Under the pieces are notes generated by a model that ran no database searches, was not told the origin of the DNA, and worked only from the letters and a program-made list of their open reading frames with translations. Source: Ligustrum vulgare (taxonomy: Eukaryota; Streptophyta; Magnoliopsida; Lamiales; Oleaceae). Taken from it: a DNA stretch of 64,000 bases. Positions 10,434-21,129 of the stretch are shown here, in pieces (position 1 is the stretch's first letter; each line of letters opens with the position of its first letter). Position numbers and translations under genes: made by a program. The stretch is taken from NCBI GenBank assembly GCA_963555705.1, contig OY743172.1, forward strand, positions 23,869,446-23,933,445. The letters run 5' to 3'.

Positions 10434-10990
10434 GTGCCATCTCTAATGCAAAAGCAGGCAAAGAGATATCAAGCATTAGCAGGAAAAATTGATGATCTCT
10501 GCAGCAGAATGCAAGTCAGTGATCCATGTGAACCTACCTCAGTACAGAGTTTCGAACTCAAAGGTAGACAGAATTTTTACTTGAAGCATTTCGACTACAA
10601 CATCGCACTTCTGAAACTATTCAGAAGCTGATGACATTACAAACTGAGACGGTGAAGACTTATCGTGGGAACGAGCTTGAAGGACAGGCAAAGGTGTTCT
10701 CTGAGGTTTTCGTAATGGAGTCATCCCCAGTTGTGGAGTTTGAGCATAGCTTGCAAGAAGAGCATGTGTCGCAGCATTCCCTTCAGAGAGTTCTTCACTC
10801 CCCACGAGATCACTAGCAATGCCCATTTTTGTAATTGCCTCCAATTCGCGATCTGGAATCTATGGAAACCCGTTCTCGACACAGTCAATAGCCTATCCAT
10901 CCTTTTAGCCTTTACTATTCTTCTTAACATTGTCCAAAAAGTTCTCTCTGATGTGGCTGTGGGGTCAGGATGGCAAGGACGTGTAGTTTA
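10434..10990 (+). pseudogene. Frameshifted fragment of an unrecognised coiled-coil/membrane protein gene
   Basis: The first part encodes QKQAKRYQALAGKIDDLCSR and then CEPT. After a frameshift near 10540-10560 the protein continues in another frame with QTEFLLEAFRLQHRTSETIQ, readable to about 10700. A further stretch (10731-11000) contains a hydrophobic segment, NSLSILLAFTILLNIVQ, suggesting a membrane anchor. Helical, charged composition suggests a coiled coil. I cannot name the family. The frameshift and lack of start context mark it as a pseudogene or captured mRNA-derived fragment. Confidence 0.5.
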
Positions 10991-11024
10991 TAGTAACATA
11001 ACCTGATACTATATAGTTGGACTT

Positions 11025-11153
11025 CCCCTTGGGATTCCAAGCATGTCATTGCTGATGGTATACTTCCAGATGAAACATTTGTATCCGCAGGTCAAATATC
11101 ACTTGTTCGATATATTTAATCAATCTAATGAAGTTCATATGGGGTGATGATTG
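11025..11153 (+). pseudogene. CYP86B-like cytochrome P450 pseudogene, upstream half
   Basis: Just left of Athila element A the plus strand encodes pieces typical of the region before the heme loop of CYP86B fatty-acid omega-hydroxylases: HVIADGILPDETFVSAG and, right at the junction, a WGDD motif. Reading frame is lost at least once. The sequence resumes at 16827 after element A, showing that A inserted into this already decaying gene piece. Confidence 0.7.
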
Positions 11154-12869
11154 TGTTAAGTGTATTTTTATACAATTTTTATATCTTTAAATTAGTATAT
11201 TTTGGAACATCTTGAGCAAATATCTACTAATTTATGCATATTTTGTGTTTAAATAGGTTAATACCCAAGTTTGAAGCCAAAAACCACAAAAGAAGTGCAA
11301 ATTACACTGAAATTGGAAGTTTGTGGACCATTTTGTCACTTCCGGGAAGTTTTGGACAAGCCCCGCAATTAATCGAGGGACCAAATTGCAAGATTTCAAA
11401 ATTTGAAGGGCCTAAAGTGCAATTTTAGAATGACATATTTGAAAGAAATCTGAAAAGTCGGGGACTAAATTGCTCGAAATTAAAAGATGGAGGACTTAAT
11501 GGCAATTACGAAAAGGGACTTAACTGCAAAACCACCCTCCAGCTGAGTCATGCGATCGCGTGGCTCGAACCAAGTCACGAACACGACTTCGACCTCAAAA
11601 CGGACTCGAGACTAAGCTGTCGCTGGGAAATCAACCGCGCAATCGCGCGCTGTTTACCGCGCGCGATCACGCTACTTTAAAATAAAAAAATTAGAAAAAC
11701 TGTCCGGGCCAAACCGAGTCGTAAACCGCGCGCGATCACGCGGCTTTAAAATATAAAAAAATGGAAAAATTGTCCGGGCCGGACCGGGTCAACCCGGCCG
11801 ACTCGGTTCGGCCCATTTGACCCTTTTACGCTGATCTTTGCGTTTTTTAGGGTTTTTGGATGATTTTTAGGGTTTTTTGGATGATTTTTGCGTCTTGCCC
11901 CTTTTTCAATTTTTCTTAACATTTACTAATTTAATGCAATTTTCAAGTAATGTTTTTATGATTTAGTAATGATTTCTTATATTTAAGTATTTTGTTGTTG
12001 TTTAAATTTTGAGTATTGTTATTTTCTCACATTTTCATCAAGAATGTCATTTATTTTTCTTGTGCATTTAATGTTTTGTGCTTGGGTTGTTGAAGACATT
12101 AATGGTTGATGAAGAACTTGTGTTGAAGTGAAGAAATCTTGAGTTTTTACTTCAAGAACTATTCAAAAAGGGAAAGTTTTCTTTATTCTCTTGTTTTTAA
12201 TCTTTATGTTGAGTATTATTCATATGTTTATGTTGTTTGTTAAATGTTGTTGTTAGTTTATTATGGGTTAATATTATTGTGTTGGAATTGTTGACTAGTT
12301 TATTTTTAATTAAGTATATTATGGATGTTGGACATTTATGTTTATGTTTTTGTGATTAGGAATGTTGATTTATGTTTATGTAATCTTAAAATGTTGGCAA
12401 TATTTTGTATTGTATTTGCAAGTTAGTATACATGTTTGGTTTAATTTAGAGTTTCCCATGTAATTTGGTTAATTGATTGACTACCACTATTTGATTTGTG
12501 AAAGAAGAAATTAGTATAGTTATAAAAACTAAATACACTTTGTCTCATGTTTTCTAGTTTAGTTAGTACCAAATTCTTGTTGTTATTAGTTTACTTTGGT
12601 TAATTAGTTTTAATTCTAGCTTTTACATATTGTTGTCCATTTGCTTTAATTAACTCATTTTGTTATGTCGCTATGTTTTAATTTTATGATAGTTAGTATT
12701 CACCATCAAACCAACTTTTTATATTACTTGACTTTTCTCTTAAAATGAAATCAATAATTTTAATTACAAATCAATCAATCCTCGTGGCTACGATAACCCG
12801 GACTTCTCTAGTCCACTTTACTACTTGAACGCGAAACCGTGCACTTGCGGTATACGATTTTAGCGATCA
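11154..12869 (+). repeat. 5' LTR of element A
   Basis: 1,716 bp, beginning TGTTAAGTGTATTTTTATAC and ending GATTTTAGCGATCA just before the tRNA-Asp primer site. A CpG-rich zone (about 11540-11800) contains palindromic GCGATCGC/CGCGCGATCACGC motifs in otherwise AT-rich sequence. Confidence 0.85.
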
Positions 12870-12924
12870 AGTTTTTGGCGCCGTTACCGGGGATTGATTT
12901 TATTTGTACTAAATGCATTGATTT

Positions 12925-15234
12925 TTGTTAATTGAATTGTCTTCTCATTCTCATCTCTTTCTTCTTTTTATTTTTCATTTTCTAGGTAATGTTGCCTTGT
13001 TTATGCAACAACGTCCGACTTGGGACATTCTTCCATTTGATCCCGAACCTGAACGAACTTCTAGGAGGAGGATTAGGGAAAGAAGAGAACAAGTTGAACA
13101 ACAAAGAATACAAGGCAATATGGGGGACAACAGTATAGGTGGTTCCAATCCCGCTATTGATGAAGATGATAGACCAATTGGGCAATTCATGGTCCCTCTC
13201 ATCACTAAAAATCGAGGAAGCATCAGATATCCCCCATTTGGATGTCCGGACTATCATCTAAAGCCGGATGTGATAAATCTCTTCAAGGGGCATCTACAAT
13301 TCTATGGAATGACCAAGGATAATCTATTTACTCACATCTCGCGATTTTTGGAGATGTGTAGTAACTTTGATTATCCGGGAATTAGCAAGGAGGCTATCAA
13401 CATGCGGTTATTTCCACATACCCTTAGAGATGGAGTTCGTGAACGGTTAGATGCCAACCCGGTTGGAAGTATTGCAACATGGAATGATCTTGCTCAAAAG
13501 TTCACTACAAAATACTTTCCTCCGTCAAAAGTGGCTAAATTGAAGAATGATATCTCCACATTTCGACAACTTGACACTGAATATTTCTATGAGTCATGGG
13601 AAAGATTCAAGGAGATGTTGAGGATATGTCCAAATAATGGGTTCACCAAGCAAATGCAAGTTCAATATTTCTATTTTGGGATGAATCCATCTAGTTGAGT
13701 GACGGTTGATTCGGCCTCCAGTGGAGCTATCACTACAAAATCACCTAATGAAGGAATTGAGCTCTTTGAGAGGATGGCTAGTCACAATTCTACTTGGCCA
13801 ACCGACCGCATGGTACTAAAGAAAGCCGCGGGAATTCATGAAGTTGATGCATATGCGGCTTTAGGAGCAAAGATGGACCTTCTATTCAAAAAGTGTGATG
13901 ATTTGTCTTCTCAACATACGGTAAAAGATTACCCTCCTATTTCTATTTGTGATGTATGTGGAGCAACACACAAGGTTGAGGAATGTCCCATGCTCAAAAT
14001 GGCTTCTACTTCAAATGAGCAAGTGAATTATGCTCAAAATTTCAACCGACCACAAAGCAATCCTTACTCCAACACATACAATCCGGGTTGGAGGAATCAT
14101 CCGAATTTTTCTTGCTCCAACAATCAAAATCAAGTAAAGCCTCCCGGTTTTGTTCAACCTCCACCACCCCAAGAGAAGAAGCCTTCCATCGAGGAGATAC
14201 TCATGCAATACATGAACAAGACTAATACTATTCTCCAAAATCAAGCGGCTTCTATCAAAAATCTTGAGACTCAAGTTGGGCAATTGGCAAAAATGATGAC
14301 GGAGAGACAACAAGGAGCATTTCCAAGCAATACCGAGATTAATATAAGGGAAAATGTGCAAGCCATCACTACAAGAAGTGGAATTCAATTACCGGAAATC
14401 ACGGTAAAACAACATGTGGCACAACCCGAGGTGAAAGAAAGAGGTAATGAGCATGTTGAGGAGGCGAATGAAAATGATGCAACATTGAAGGAAAGTGGGG
14501 AGACCTCAACAAAGGTGCCTACTCTAGTGAAAGCTTATGTGCCCCCCATTCCTTTTCCTCAAAGACTCCAAAAGCACAAGGTGGATGCACAGTTTGGTAA
14601 ATTTCTTGAAGTCTTCAAGAAACTTCACATCAATACACCATTTGCCGATGCATTAGCACAAATGCCTAGCTGTGCAAAGTTTATGAAAGACGTCCTTTCA
14701 AACAAAAGGAAGCTAGAAGATCATGAAACTGTGATGCTCACGGAAGGGTGTAGTGTCATACTACAAAACAAATTGCCTCCAAAAATCAAAGATCCAGGGA
14801 GTTTTACTATTCCTTGTACTATTGGTGATTTAACTTTTGGAAAAGCATTATGTGATCTTGGTGCTAGTATTATTTTTATGCCTTTGTCTATTTTCAGGAG
14901 ATTGGGCATGGGAGAGGTGAAGTCAACCACAGTTTCATTGCAATTGGCCGATCGCTCTATTAAGTACCAGCGTGGTATTGTTGAGGATGTGCTAATCAAG
15001 CTGGACAAATTCATCTTCCCTGCCGATTATATCATTCTTGATATGGAGGAAGACCTTGATATCCCAATCATCTTGGTGGGACTCTTCCTAGCAACCGGTC
15101 GGGCTTTAATAGATGTGCAAGGAGGCAAATTGATATTGAGGGTTCAAGATGAGCAAATCACATTCGACATCATGAAATCCACTAAGTATCCCTCCGAGGT
15201 AAATTTATGCTCCCGAGTAGACATCATTGATTAA
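12925..15234 (+). pseudogene. Athila Gag-protease, one nonsense codon (element A)
   Basis: This is the front of an Athila Gag-Pol polyprotein. The likely start is the ATG at 13003 (MQQRPTWDILPFDPEPER); the open frame extends to 12925. The capsid-like Retrotrans_gag domain covers LRDGVRERLDANPVGSIATW to FYFGMNPSS, where a TGA at 13696-13698 interrupts it. Beyond lies a short zinc-knuckle-like CDVCGATHKVEEC and an aspartic-protease-like region (ALCDLGASIIFMPLSIF), in which the usual D-S/T-G-A active site reads DLGA. The frame ends at a stop (IID) where element B reads straight on (IIDQEVATSF), so this stop is also a mutation. Confidence 0.85.
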
Positions 15235-15237
15235 GAA

Positions 15238-16237
15238 GTGGCTACATCATTCATTTATGGGTCATCTAAGGATCCCCTTGAGACTTGCATTGCTCACTTT
15301 ATATCCACTAAGGGAGAGGATGATTTAGACATCGGAAGGATGTCACAACACTTGGATGCTTCCAAATTTTATCCCTTCAAGAAGAGGCCATATTTTGAAG
15401 AATTGGGAATTGGGAGAGAGCTCTTCTCCTTCACTACCCTCCATTCAACAAGCCCCAACTCTTGAGCTCAAACCTCTTCCATCACATTTGAGGTATGCAT
15501 ACTTGGGTGATTCCTCTACTCTTCCCGTTATTATCTCAAATTTGTTGGATGAAGTGGAGGAAGAAAAACTACTTGAGGTGTTGAAAATACATAAAATGGC
15601 TATTGGGTGGACTATGGCGGATATCAAGGGTATTAGCCCTACCTTGTGCATGCATAAAATCCTCATGGAGGATGACTTCAAACCAACAGTGGAGCACCAA
15701 CGCCGTCTAAATCCAAACATGAAGGAAGTGGTGAAAGCCGAGGTATTGAAGTGGTTGGATGCGGGAATTATCTATACAATCTCGGATAGTACATGGGTGA
15801 GTCCCATCCAATGTCTTCCAAAGAAAGGACGTGTCACGGTGGTTGAAAATGAAAACAACGAGCTTATTCCTACAAGGCCTATGACGGGATGGAGAGTGTG
15901 TATTGACTACCGGAAGTTGAACAATGCCACTCGAAAAGATCACTTTCCTCTCCCCTTTATTGACCAAATGCTTGAGAGGTTGGCGGGGCATTCCTATTAT
16001 TGTTTCTTGGATGGATACTCGGGCTACAATCAAATTTTAATAGCCCCCGAAGATCAAGAGAAGACCACATTCACATGTCCATATGGGAGTTTACTTATAG
16101 GAGGATGCCGTTTGGTCTTTGCAATGCACCGACTACTTTTCAACATTGTATGATGGTCATATTCTCCGACATGGTGGAACAATTCATCGAGGTATTCATG
16201 GATGATTTTTTAGTTTTTGGTTCTTCTTTCAATGAAT
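15238..16237 (+). pseudogene. Athila reverse transcriptase, 3'-truncated (element A)
   Basis: Pol continues after the mutated stop with a linker (ATSFIYGSSKDPLETCIAH) and the RT fingers/palm: WRVCIDYRKLNNATRKDHF, CFLDGYSGYNQI, then after a frameshift near 16080-16110 RRMPFGLCNAPTTFQHCM and the catalytic FMDDFLVFG (YxDD-type box as FMDD). Another frame change is visible near 15420. Coding is cut at 16237, where the sequence turns into LTR. No RNase H or integrase remains. Confidence 0.85.
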
Positions 16238-16826
16238 TATTGACTAGTTTATTTTTAATTAAGTATTTTAGGTTGTTTATGGATGTTGGGCATTTATGTT
16301 TATGTTTTTGTTATTAGGAATGTTGATTTATGTTTATGTAATCTTAAAATGTTTACAATATTTTGTATTGTATTTGCAAGTTAGTATACATGTTAGGTTT
16401 AATTTAGAGTTTTCCATGTAATTTGGTTAATTGATTGACTACCACTATTTGATTTGTGAAAGAAGAAATTAGTGTAGTTATAAAAACTAAATACACCTTG
16501 TCTCATGTTTTCTAGTTTAGTTAGTACCAAATTCTTGTTGTTATTATTTTACTTTGGTTAATTAGTTTTAATTCTAGCTTTTACATATTGTTGTCCATTT
16601 GCTTTAATTAACTAGTTTTGTTATGTCGCCATGTTTTAGTTTTATGATAGTTAGTATTCACCATCAAACCAACTTTTTATGTTACTTTGACTTTTCTCTT
16701 AAAATGAAATCAATAATTTTAGTTATAAATCAATCAATCATCGTGGGTACGATAACCCGGACTTCTCTAGTCCACTTTATTACTTGAACGCGAAATCGTG
16801 CACTTGCGGTATACGATTTTAGCGAA
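16238..16826 (+). repeat. Partial 3' LTR of element A
   Basis: Corresponds to about 12288-12869 of the 5' LTR (TTGACTAGTTTATTTTTAAT onwards) and ends GATTTTAGCGAACA. The first 1.1 kb is missing through the deletion that removed the 3' half of pol. Confidence 0.85.
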
Positions 16827-17140
16827 CAGACTGCCCGAAGTTTAAGCCTAAATGATGGTTTCCAAAAGATGGAAAGAAATTTGAAGCTAAGGATCACTTT
16901 CAATTTGTGGCATTCAATGTTGGTCCTAGGATTAGTTTGGGTAAGGATTTTGCATACTTGCAAATGAAGTCAATAGTAGTGGTAGTGTGGCTTTGCCACC
17001 GGCTCATGGTGTCCTTAGGACATAAGGTGAAAAAAAAATGTATCATTCCCATTCTTCATGAAGTATGGTCTCAAATTCAACATATATCCGAGGGAGCTAA
17101 CCCCCATATTGACTTAAATTGGCAAAGAATTTGATGCGGT
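16827..17140 (+). pseudogene. CYP86B-like cytochrome P450 pseudogene, heme-binding half
   Basis: Downstream of element A the P450 resumes with CPKFKPK, a stop, then [19 protein letters not shown] and the heme-loop segment [19 protein letters not shown]. In functional CYP86 proteins this loop is FNAGPRxCLGKD; here the cysteine that ligates heme iron is serine (ATTAGT for I-S). The C-terminal part ([11 protein letters not shown]) is still readable to about 17090. Family members hydroxylate long-chain fatty acids for suberin and cutin. The nonsense codon, the lost cysteine and the missing N-terminal two-thirds show that it is dead. Confidence 0.82.
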
Positions 17141-17389
17141 GGAGTCATATAAAGAAAATCTCAAGGATTACAGAAATTAAATGGGCATGTTAGATGCTTG
17201 ACGAAATGCTCCAGCCAATTTATTTCTCATCTAATGGTTTGATTCTAGTACACTTGGCAATGTGTTGGAAGCACAATCGAGGGCGACCAAAACAAGCCGA
17301 ATTTTTTTTTGCACTTGAGACTTACTTAGCCGAGCCTCTAGTCACTATTTCTTGTTAGCAGTAATTGTAGAGGAAGACATCGAGATGAT

Positions 17390-17456
17390 TTCATGTATGG
17401 AAGTCATTTTCTTCAATCGTATGAGCTTCACTTGCAAGGTGCAGATTCAACATAAC
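17390..17456 (-). pseudogene. Unrecognised coiled-coil gene fragment, downstream half
   Basis: On the minus strand this stretch continues the frame that is interrupted by element B: MLNLHLASEAHTIEENDFH followed shortly by a stop. Together with 28199-28300 it looks like one exon of a helical protein. I do not recognise the family. Confidence 0.4.
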
Positions 17457-19133
17457 TGTTCGCTAAAATCGTATACCGCAAGTGCACGGTTCCCGTACAA
17501 ATAGTAAAGTGGACTAGAAATGTCTGGGTTATCGTACCCACGATGATTGGTTAATTTGTAACTAAACTTGTTGATTTCATTTTAAAAGAAAAGTCAAGTA
17601 ACATAAAAGTTCGGTTTGGTGATGAATTACTAACTAAGTGACATAAATAAGAAACATGGCATTATGAAAACTAGTTAACTAAAGCAAATAAGTAACAAAA
17701 TATAAAAGCTAGAATTAAAACTAATTATCCAAAGCAAACTAATGTCAACTAGAACTTGGTGATTAAAATAAGCTAGAAAACATAAGACAATGTAAATTTA
17801 GTTATTATAACTACACTAGTTTCTCCTTTCAAACATCAATTAGTGGTAGTTAATCAATTAACCAAATTACATGGGAAATTCTAAATTTAACCTAACATGT
17901 ATAGTAAATTCCAATAATAACCTAACATAATAACAAATATTTAAAAGTTACAAAAACATAAAACAACATTCATAATCATAAATACATAAACTTAAATACC
18001 AACAATCCAAAAACAACCTAAAATGCTTAAATAACCTTAAACTTAATTAAAAATTCCAACACAATAACATTAACCCATAATAAACTAACAATAACATTTA
18101 ACAAATAACATAAACATATAAATAATACTCAAAATAAAGATTAAAAACAAGAGAATAAAGAAAACTCCATCTTTTTGTAAAGTTTTTGAAGTGAAAACTC
18201 AAGATTTCTTCACTTCAAACCAAGTTCTTCCATCAACCATTAATGTATTCAACAACTCAAGCACAAAACATTAAATGCACAAGAAGTAAATGACATTCTT
18301 GATGGAAATGTGAGAAAATAACAATAATCAAAAGTTTAAACAACAACAAAATACTTAAATATAAGAAAACATTACTAAAACATAAAAACATTACTTGAAA
18401 ATTGCATTAAAGAAGTAAAAGTTGAGAGAAAAATACAAGAAAAATTGAAAAAGAGGCAAGACTTACTTGATGACCTTGCAAAATCAAATTTTTTGTATTT
18501 ATATTACCCTAAAAATCATCCAAAAATCCTAAAAAATGCTAAAATCCGCGTAAAACAGTCATATGGGCCGAACCGGGTCGGCCGGGTTGACCTGGTCCGG
18601 GCGGAACAAAAATTTCTTTTTTTAAAAATTTTTTCTAACCGTGTGAAATCGCGCGGTTCATTTCCGGGGCCAACCTTGGCCTCGAGTCCGTTTCGAGCCG
18701 TGGTTCGCCCGCGGCTCAATTCAAGCCACGCTTTCGTGTGGCTCAGCTGGAGGGTGATTTTGCAACTTAGTCCCTTCCGTAATTGCCATCAAGTCCTCCA
18801 TCTTTTAATCTCGAGCAATTTAGTCCCAAAATTTTCATATTTCTTTCAAGTATGTCCTTTTAAAATTGCACTTTTGGTCCTTCAACTTTTGAAATCTTAC
18901 AATTTGGTCCCTCGTTTAATTGCGAGCTCGTCCAAGACTTTCCCAGAGTGACAAAATGGTCCCCAAACTTGGAATTTCAGCAAAATCTTCACTCCTTTTG
19001 TGATTCTTGGCCTCAAACTTGGACATAAACCTATTTAAACACAAAATATGCATAAATTAATATATATTTGCTCAAGATATTCCAAAATATGCTAGTTTAA
19101 AGGTATAAAAAGTATATAAAAATGTACTTAACA
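17457..19133 (-). repeat. 3' LTR of element B
   Basis: 1,677 bp, reading on the plus strand from TGTTCGCTAAAATCG to ATGTACTTAACA. The adjoining minus-strand sequence GCTTAAGTTTGCGGGTG (19147-19131) is the polypurine tract. A GC-rich block with GCGCGGTTCATTTCC lies at about 18540-18770. Confidence 0.88.
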
Positions 19134-21129
19134 CCCGCAAACTTAAGCTCTTGCTCGTCCCGAGCAAGAATATCTACTAACTCAAAAAGCAAGTAAATGA
19201 AGGATCAACAATACTAGATAACTTGAAAATTCTTACTTGAGTGTAAAATTGAATGATTAATTCACAATTATGTTTTCAAAATAATACTACAAAAAGAAGT
19301 TGAGCTTATCTCATGTTTGATCGGTGTGTGTGTGTGCATAGTTACTTCCAATTATTACTAAGGTTCAAAGAAACATTGTAGGAATGATAAATTTCAAAAC
19401 AATACTATCCACCCTTAGTGGTCAATTTCATTCCTTACCCTCTTGTGACATTCATCCCCCCACATTATTTCTTTTCTCTTCTGAGATGCAATCCTAGAGG
19501 TAACTCTCACTTCACAAATTTCTTTTTCCACTAAAGCTTGGTTATGACTTACCGAAAATCTCAACAATCTAGATATGCAGTGACTCTCCATTAGATGAGT
19601 GCTTCAACATTAAAGTTTATACCAAGCAATTCAAACCCACTATTAATCTAAGCCCTTGTACAAATACAAATGCCTGATTTCTACAAACTAAAATGATGAT
19701 TGCTCGTGACTTCCCCACTCCCTTAAGCTTTCTAATTGATCCATGTAGCGAGCTTTAGGTCGGTAAATCCCCGATTGTTTTAAGATCAAAGGGTACCAGG
19801 TTTCAAAATACCCCTACGGACTTACTAACTCGAGTCAAAAAGGCTACGAAGTGAGGTACACTTATTAAGCAAATGCAATGATGATGATGATGTGCTCTTT
19901 TTTTTTTTTTTTGTTTAGAAGTGTGTGTGTGTACCCTACTCATTAAGCTTTCTAATTGACCCATGTAGCGAGCTTTAGGCCGGTAACTCCCAAGTTTCAA
20001 ACTTAAGGCACCAAGTTTCAAGGTACTCCTACGGGCTTAATTACTCGAGTAAAAAAGGCTACGAGATAGGGCAATCCAATAATTAAAATGGGCTTAGATA
20101 TCTAGCATTTGGTCATCACTTAACTTATACTAACGTCAACAACACTCCACACAAATTTAAATCAAGCATGCATGGAATCACTAAACATCTAGACCGTCTC
20201 CTTTACCGGCTCCACCACCCCCAAACTTGTCTCACAAAGGATCAAGAGATTAATAGCATTGACAAGGAATTGGATAGGTTGATAAAAATTGAAAATACAA
20301 GCTCACAACCTAATTTTTCTACTTCACAAATTTTTCCAACCTTCAATAGATTCCAAATCTCAACAACAATTAGTTATGACTATTGTGCTCAAGAGAACTC
20401 AGGATCACTCATAGATAAGCAATTTATAAAAATATGCACAAGTATCATATTCGATCATAATTCGTGAATTAATCAACAATTTCAAACATCAAATCATTTT
20501 GAGCCGACAAGGCTGTCTAGCATGTCAATATCCAAAATAAAATTAACAAAATCAAAAATCACAATATCTTAAGCTGGCAAGGCTATCTAACATGATAAAG
20601 TGCAAAATGAAGTCAACACCCCCAAACTTGAATTACACATTGTCCTCAATGTGAAAATAGAAACAACATGTAAAGAAGAAAAGAGGTAGTGAAACTTCCC
20701 TGATTCGATGCTTGTCTGTGATGTTTGAAATTGACATAAGCTTTCGTCGAATATAGTTCACCCCCAAACTTGTTGAGGACAATGTCACTTAGGATTTTCA
20801 AAAAATTTGTTACCTACAAAAGTTTGATAATTAATTAAAAAGAAAGTAGAAAAGTAAAGTAAATAATTACAAGTAACTTAAAAGAGAAGAAATTTGGGTT
20901 GCCTCCCAAAAAGCGCATGGTTAAAGTCACAAGCTCGACTTTTTGATATTCATTCGGGAGCATTGAGGAGAAATGGTGACTTTTCCTCCGGGGGTTCCCC
21001 TTCCAAGAATGGTTTCAACCTTTGCCCGTTAACTTTGAAATGTCCCTTGTCGGGATGATATAACTCAATAGCTCCATGGGGAAAAATTTGAGAAATTGTG
21101 AATGGCCCCCACCAACGGGATCGAAGCTT
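19134..21129 (-). other. 3' noncoding region of element B with structured RNA motifs
   Basis: No envelope-like ORF is visible. In transcription sense it holds TTGGGAGGCAACCCAA (20909-20894), a hairpin CACATTG-AGGA-CAATGTG (20653-20636) followed by AAGTTTGGGGG, further AAGTTTGGGGG tracts (about 20770 and 20222), and two copies of a motif ending CCTAAAGCTCGCTACA (20050-19944 and 19836-19725). All of these have counterparts in element C. Short simple repeats (GT)n and (GAT)n lie at 19880-19935. Confidence 0.75.
19725..20050 (-). repeat. Two copies of the Athila 3'-region hairpin module (element B)
   Basis: Copies lie at 19944-20050 and 19725-19836, about 219 bp apart. Each runs ACTCGAG, a CCGTAGG-like block, a hairpin, CCTAAAGCTCGCTACA, then GGRTCAATTAGAAAGC. 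The hairpin is GGTG-CCT / GGG-AGT-TACC in the first and GGTA-CCC / GGG-ATT-TACC in the second: a 7-bp stem with a 3-nt bulge in both. Confidence 0.75.

Larger units (their letters stand above)
11154..16826 (+). mobile_element. Athila-type Gypsy retrotransposon A, truncated in RT
   Basis: The element has a complete 5' LTR, a primer site complementary to tRNA-Asp (TGGCGCCGTTACCGGGG, about 12876-12892), gag, protease and the first half of RT, then jumps at about 16237 straight into the middle of its 3' LTR. RNase H, integrase and the 3' noncoding region are gone. Flanks GATTG (11149-11153) and GACTG (16827-16831) look like a mutated 5-bp target duplication. Its LTR is clearly related to those of element B, which lies in the opposite orientation. 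Confidence 0.85.

Noticed and set aside
18445..18951. 168-codon plus-strand frame, and its copy at 27509-27991
   Set aside because: Both lie antisense in the two LTRs of element B and reflect LTR sequence; no protein features.
19134..21129. Possible envelope-like gene after integrase in element B
   Set aside because: Some Athila elements have one, but here the region contains only short frames and conserved noncoding motifs.
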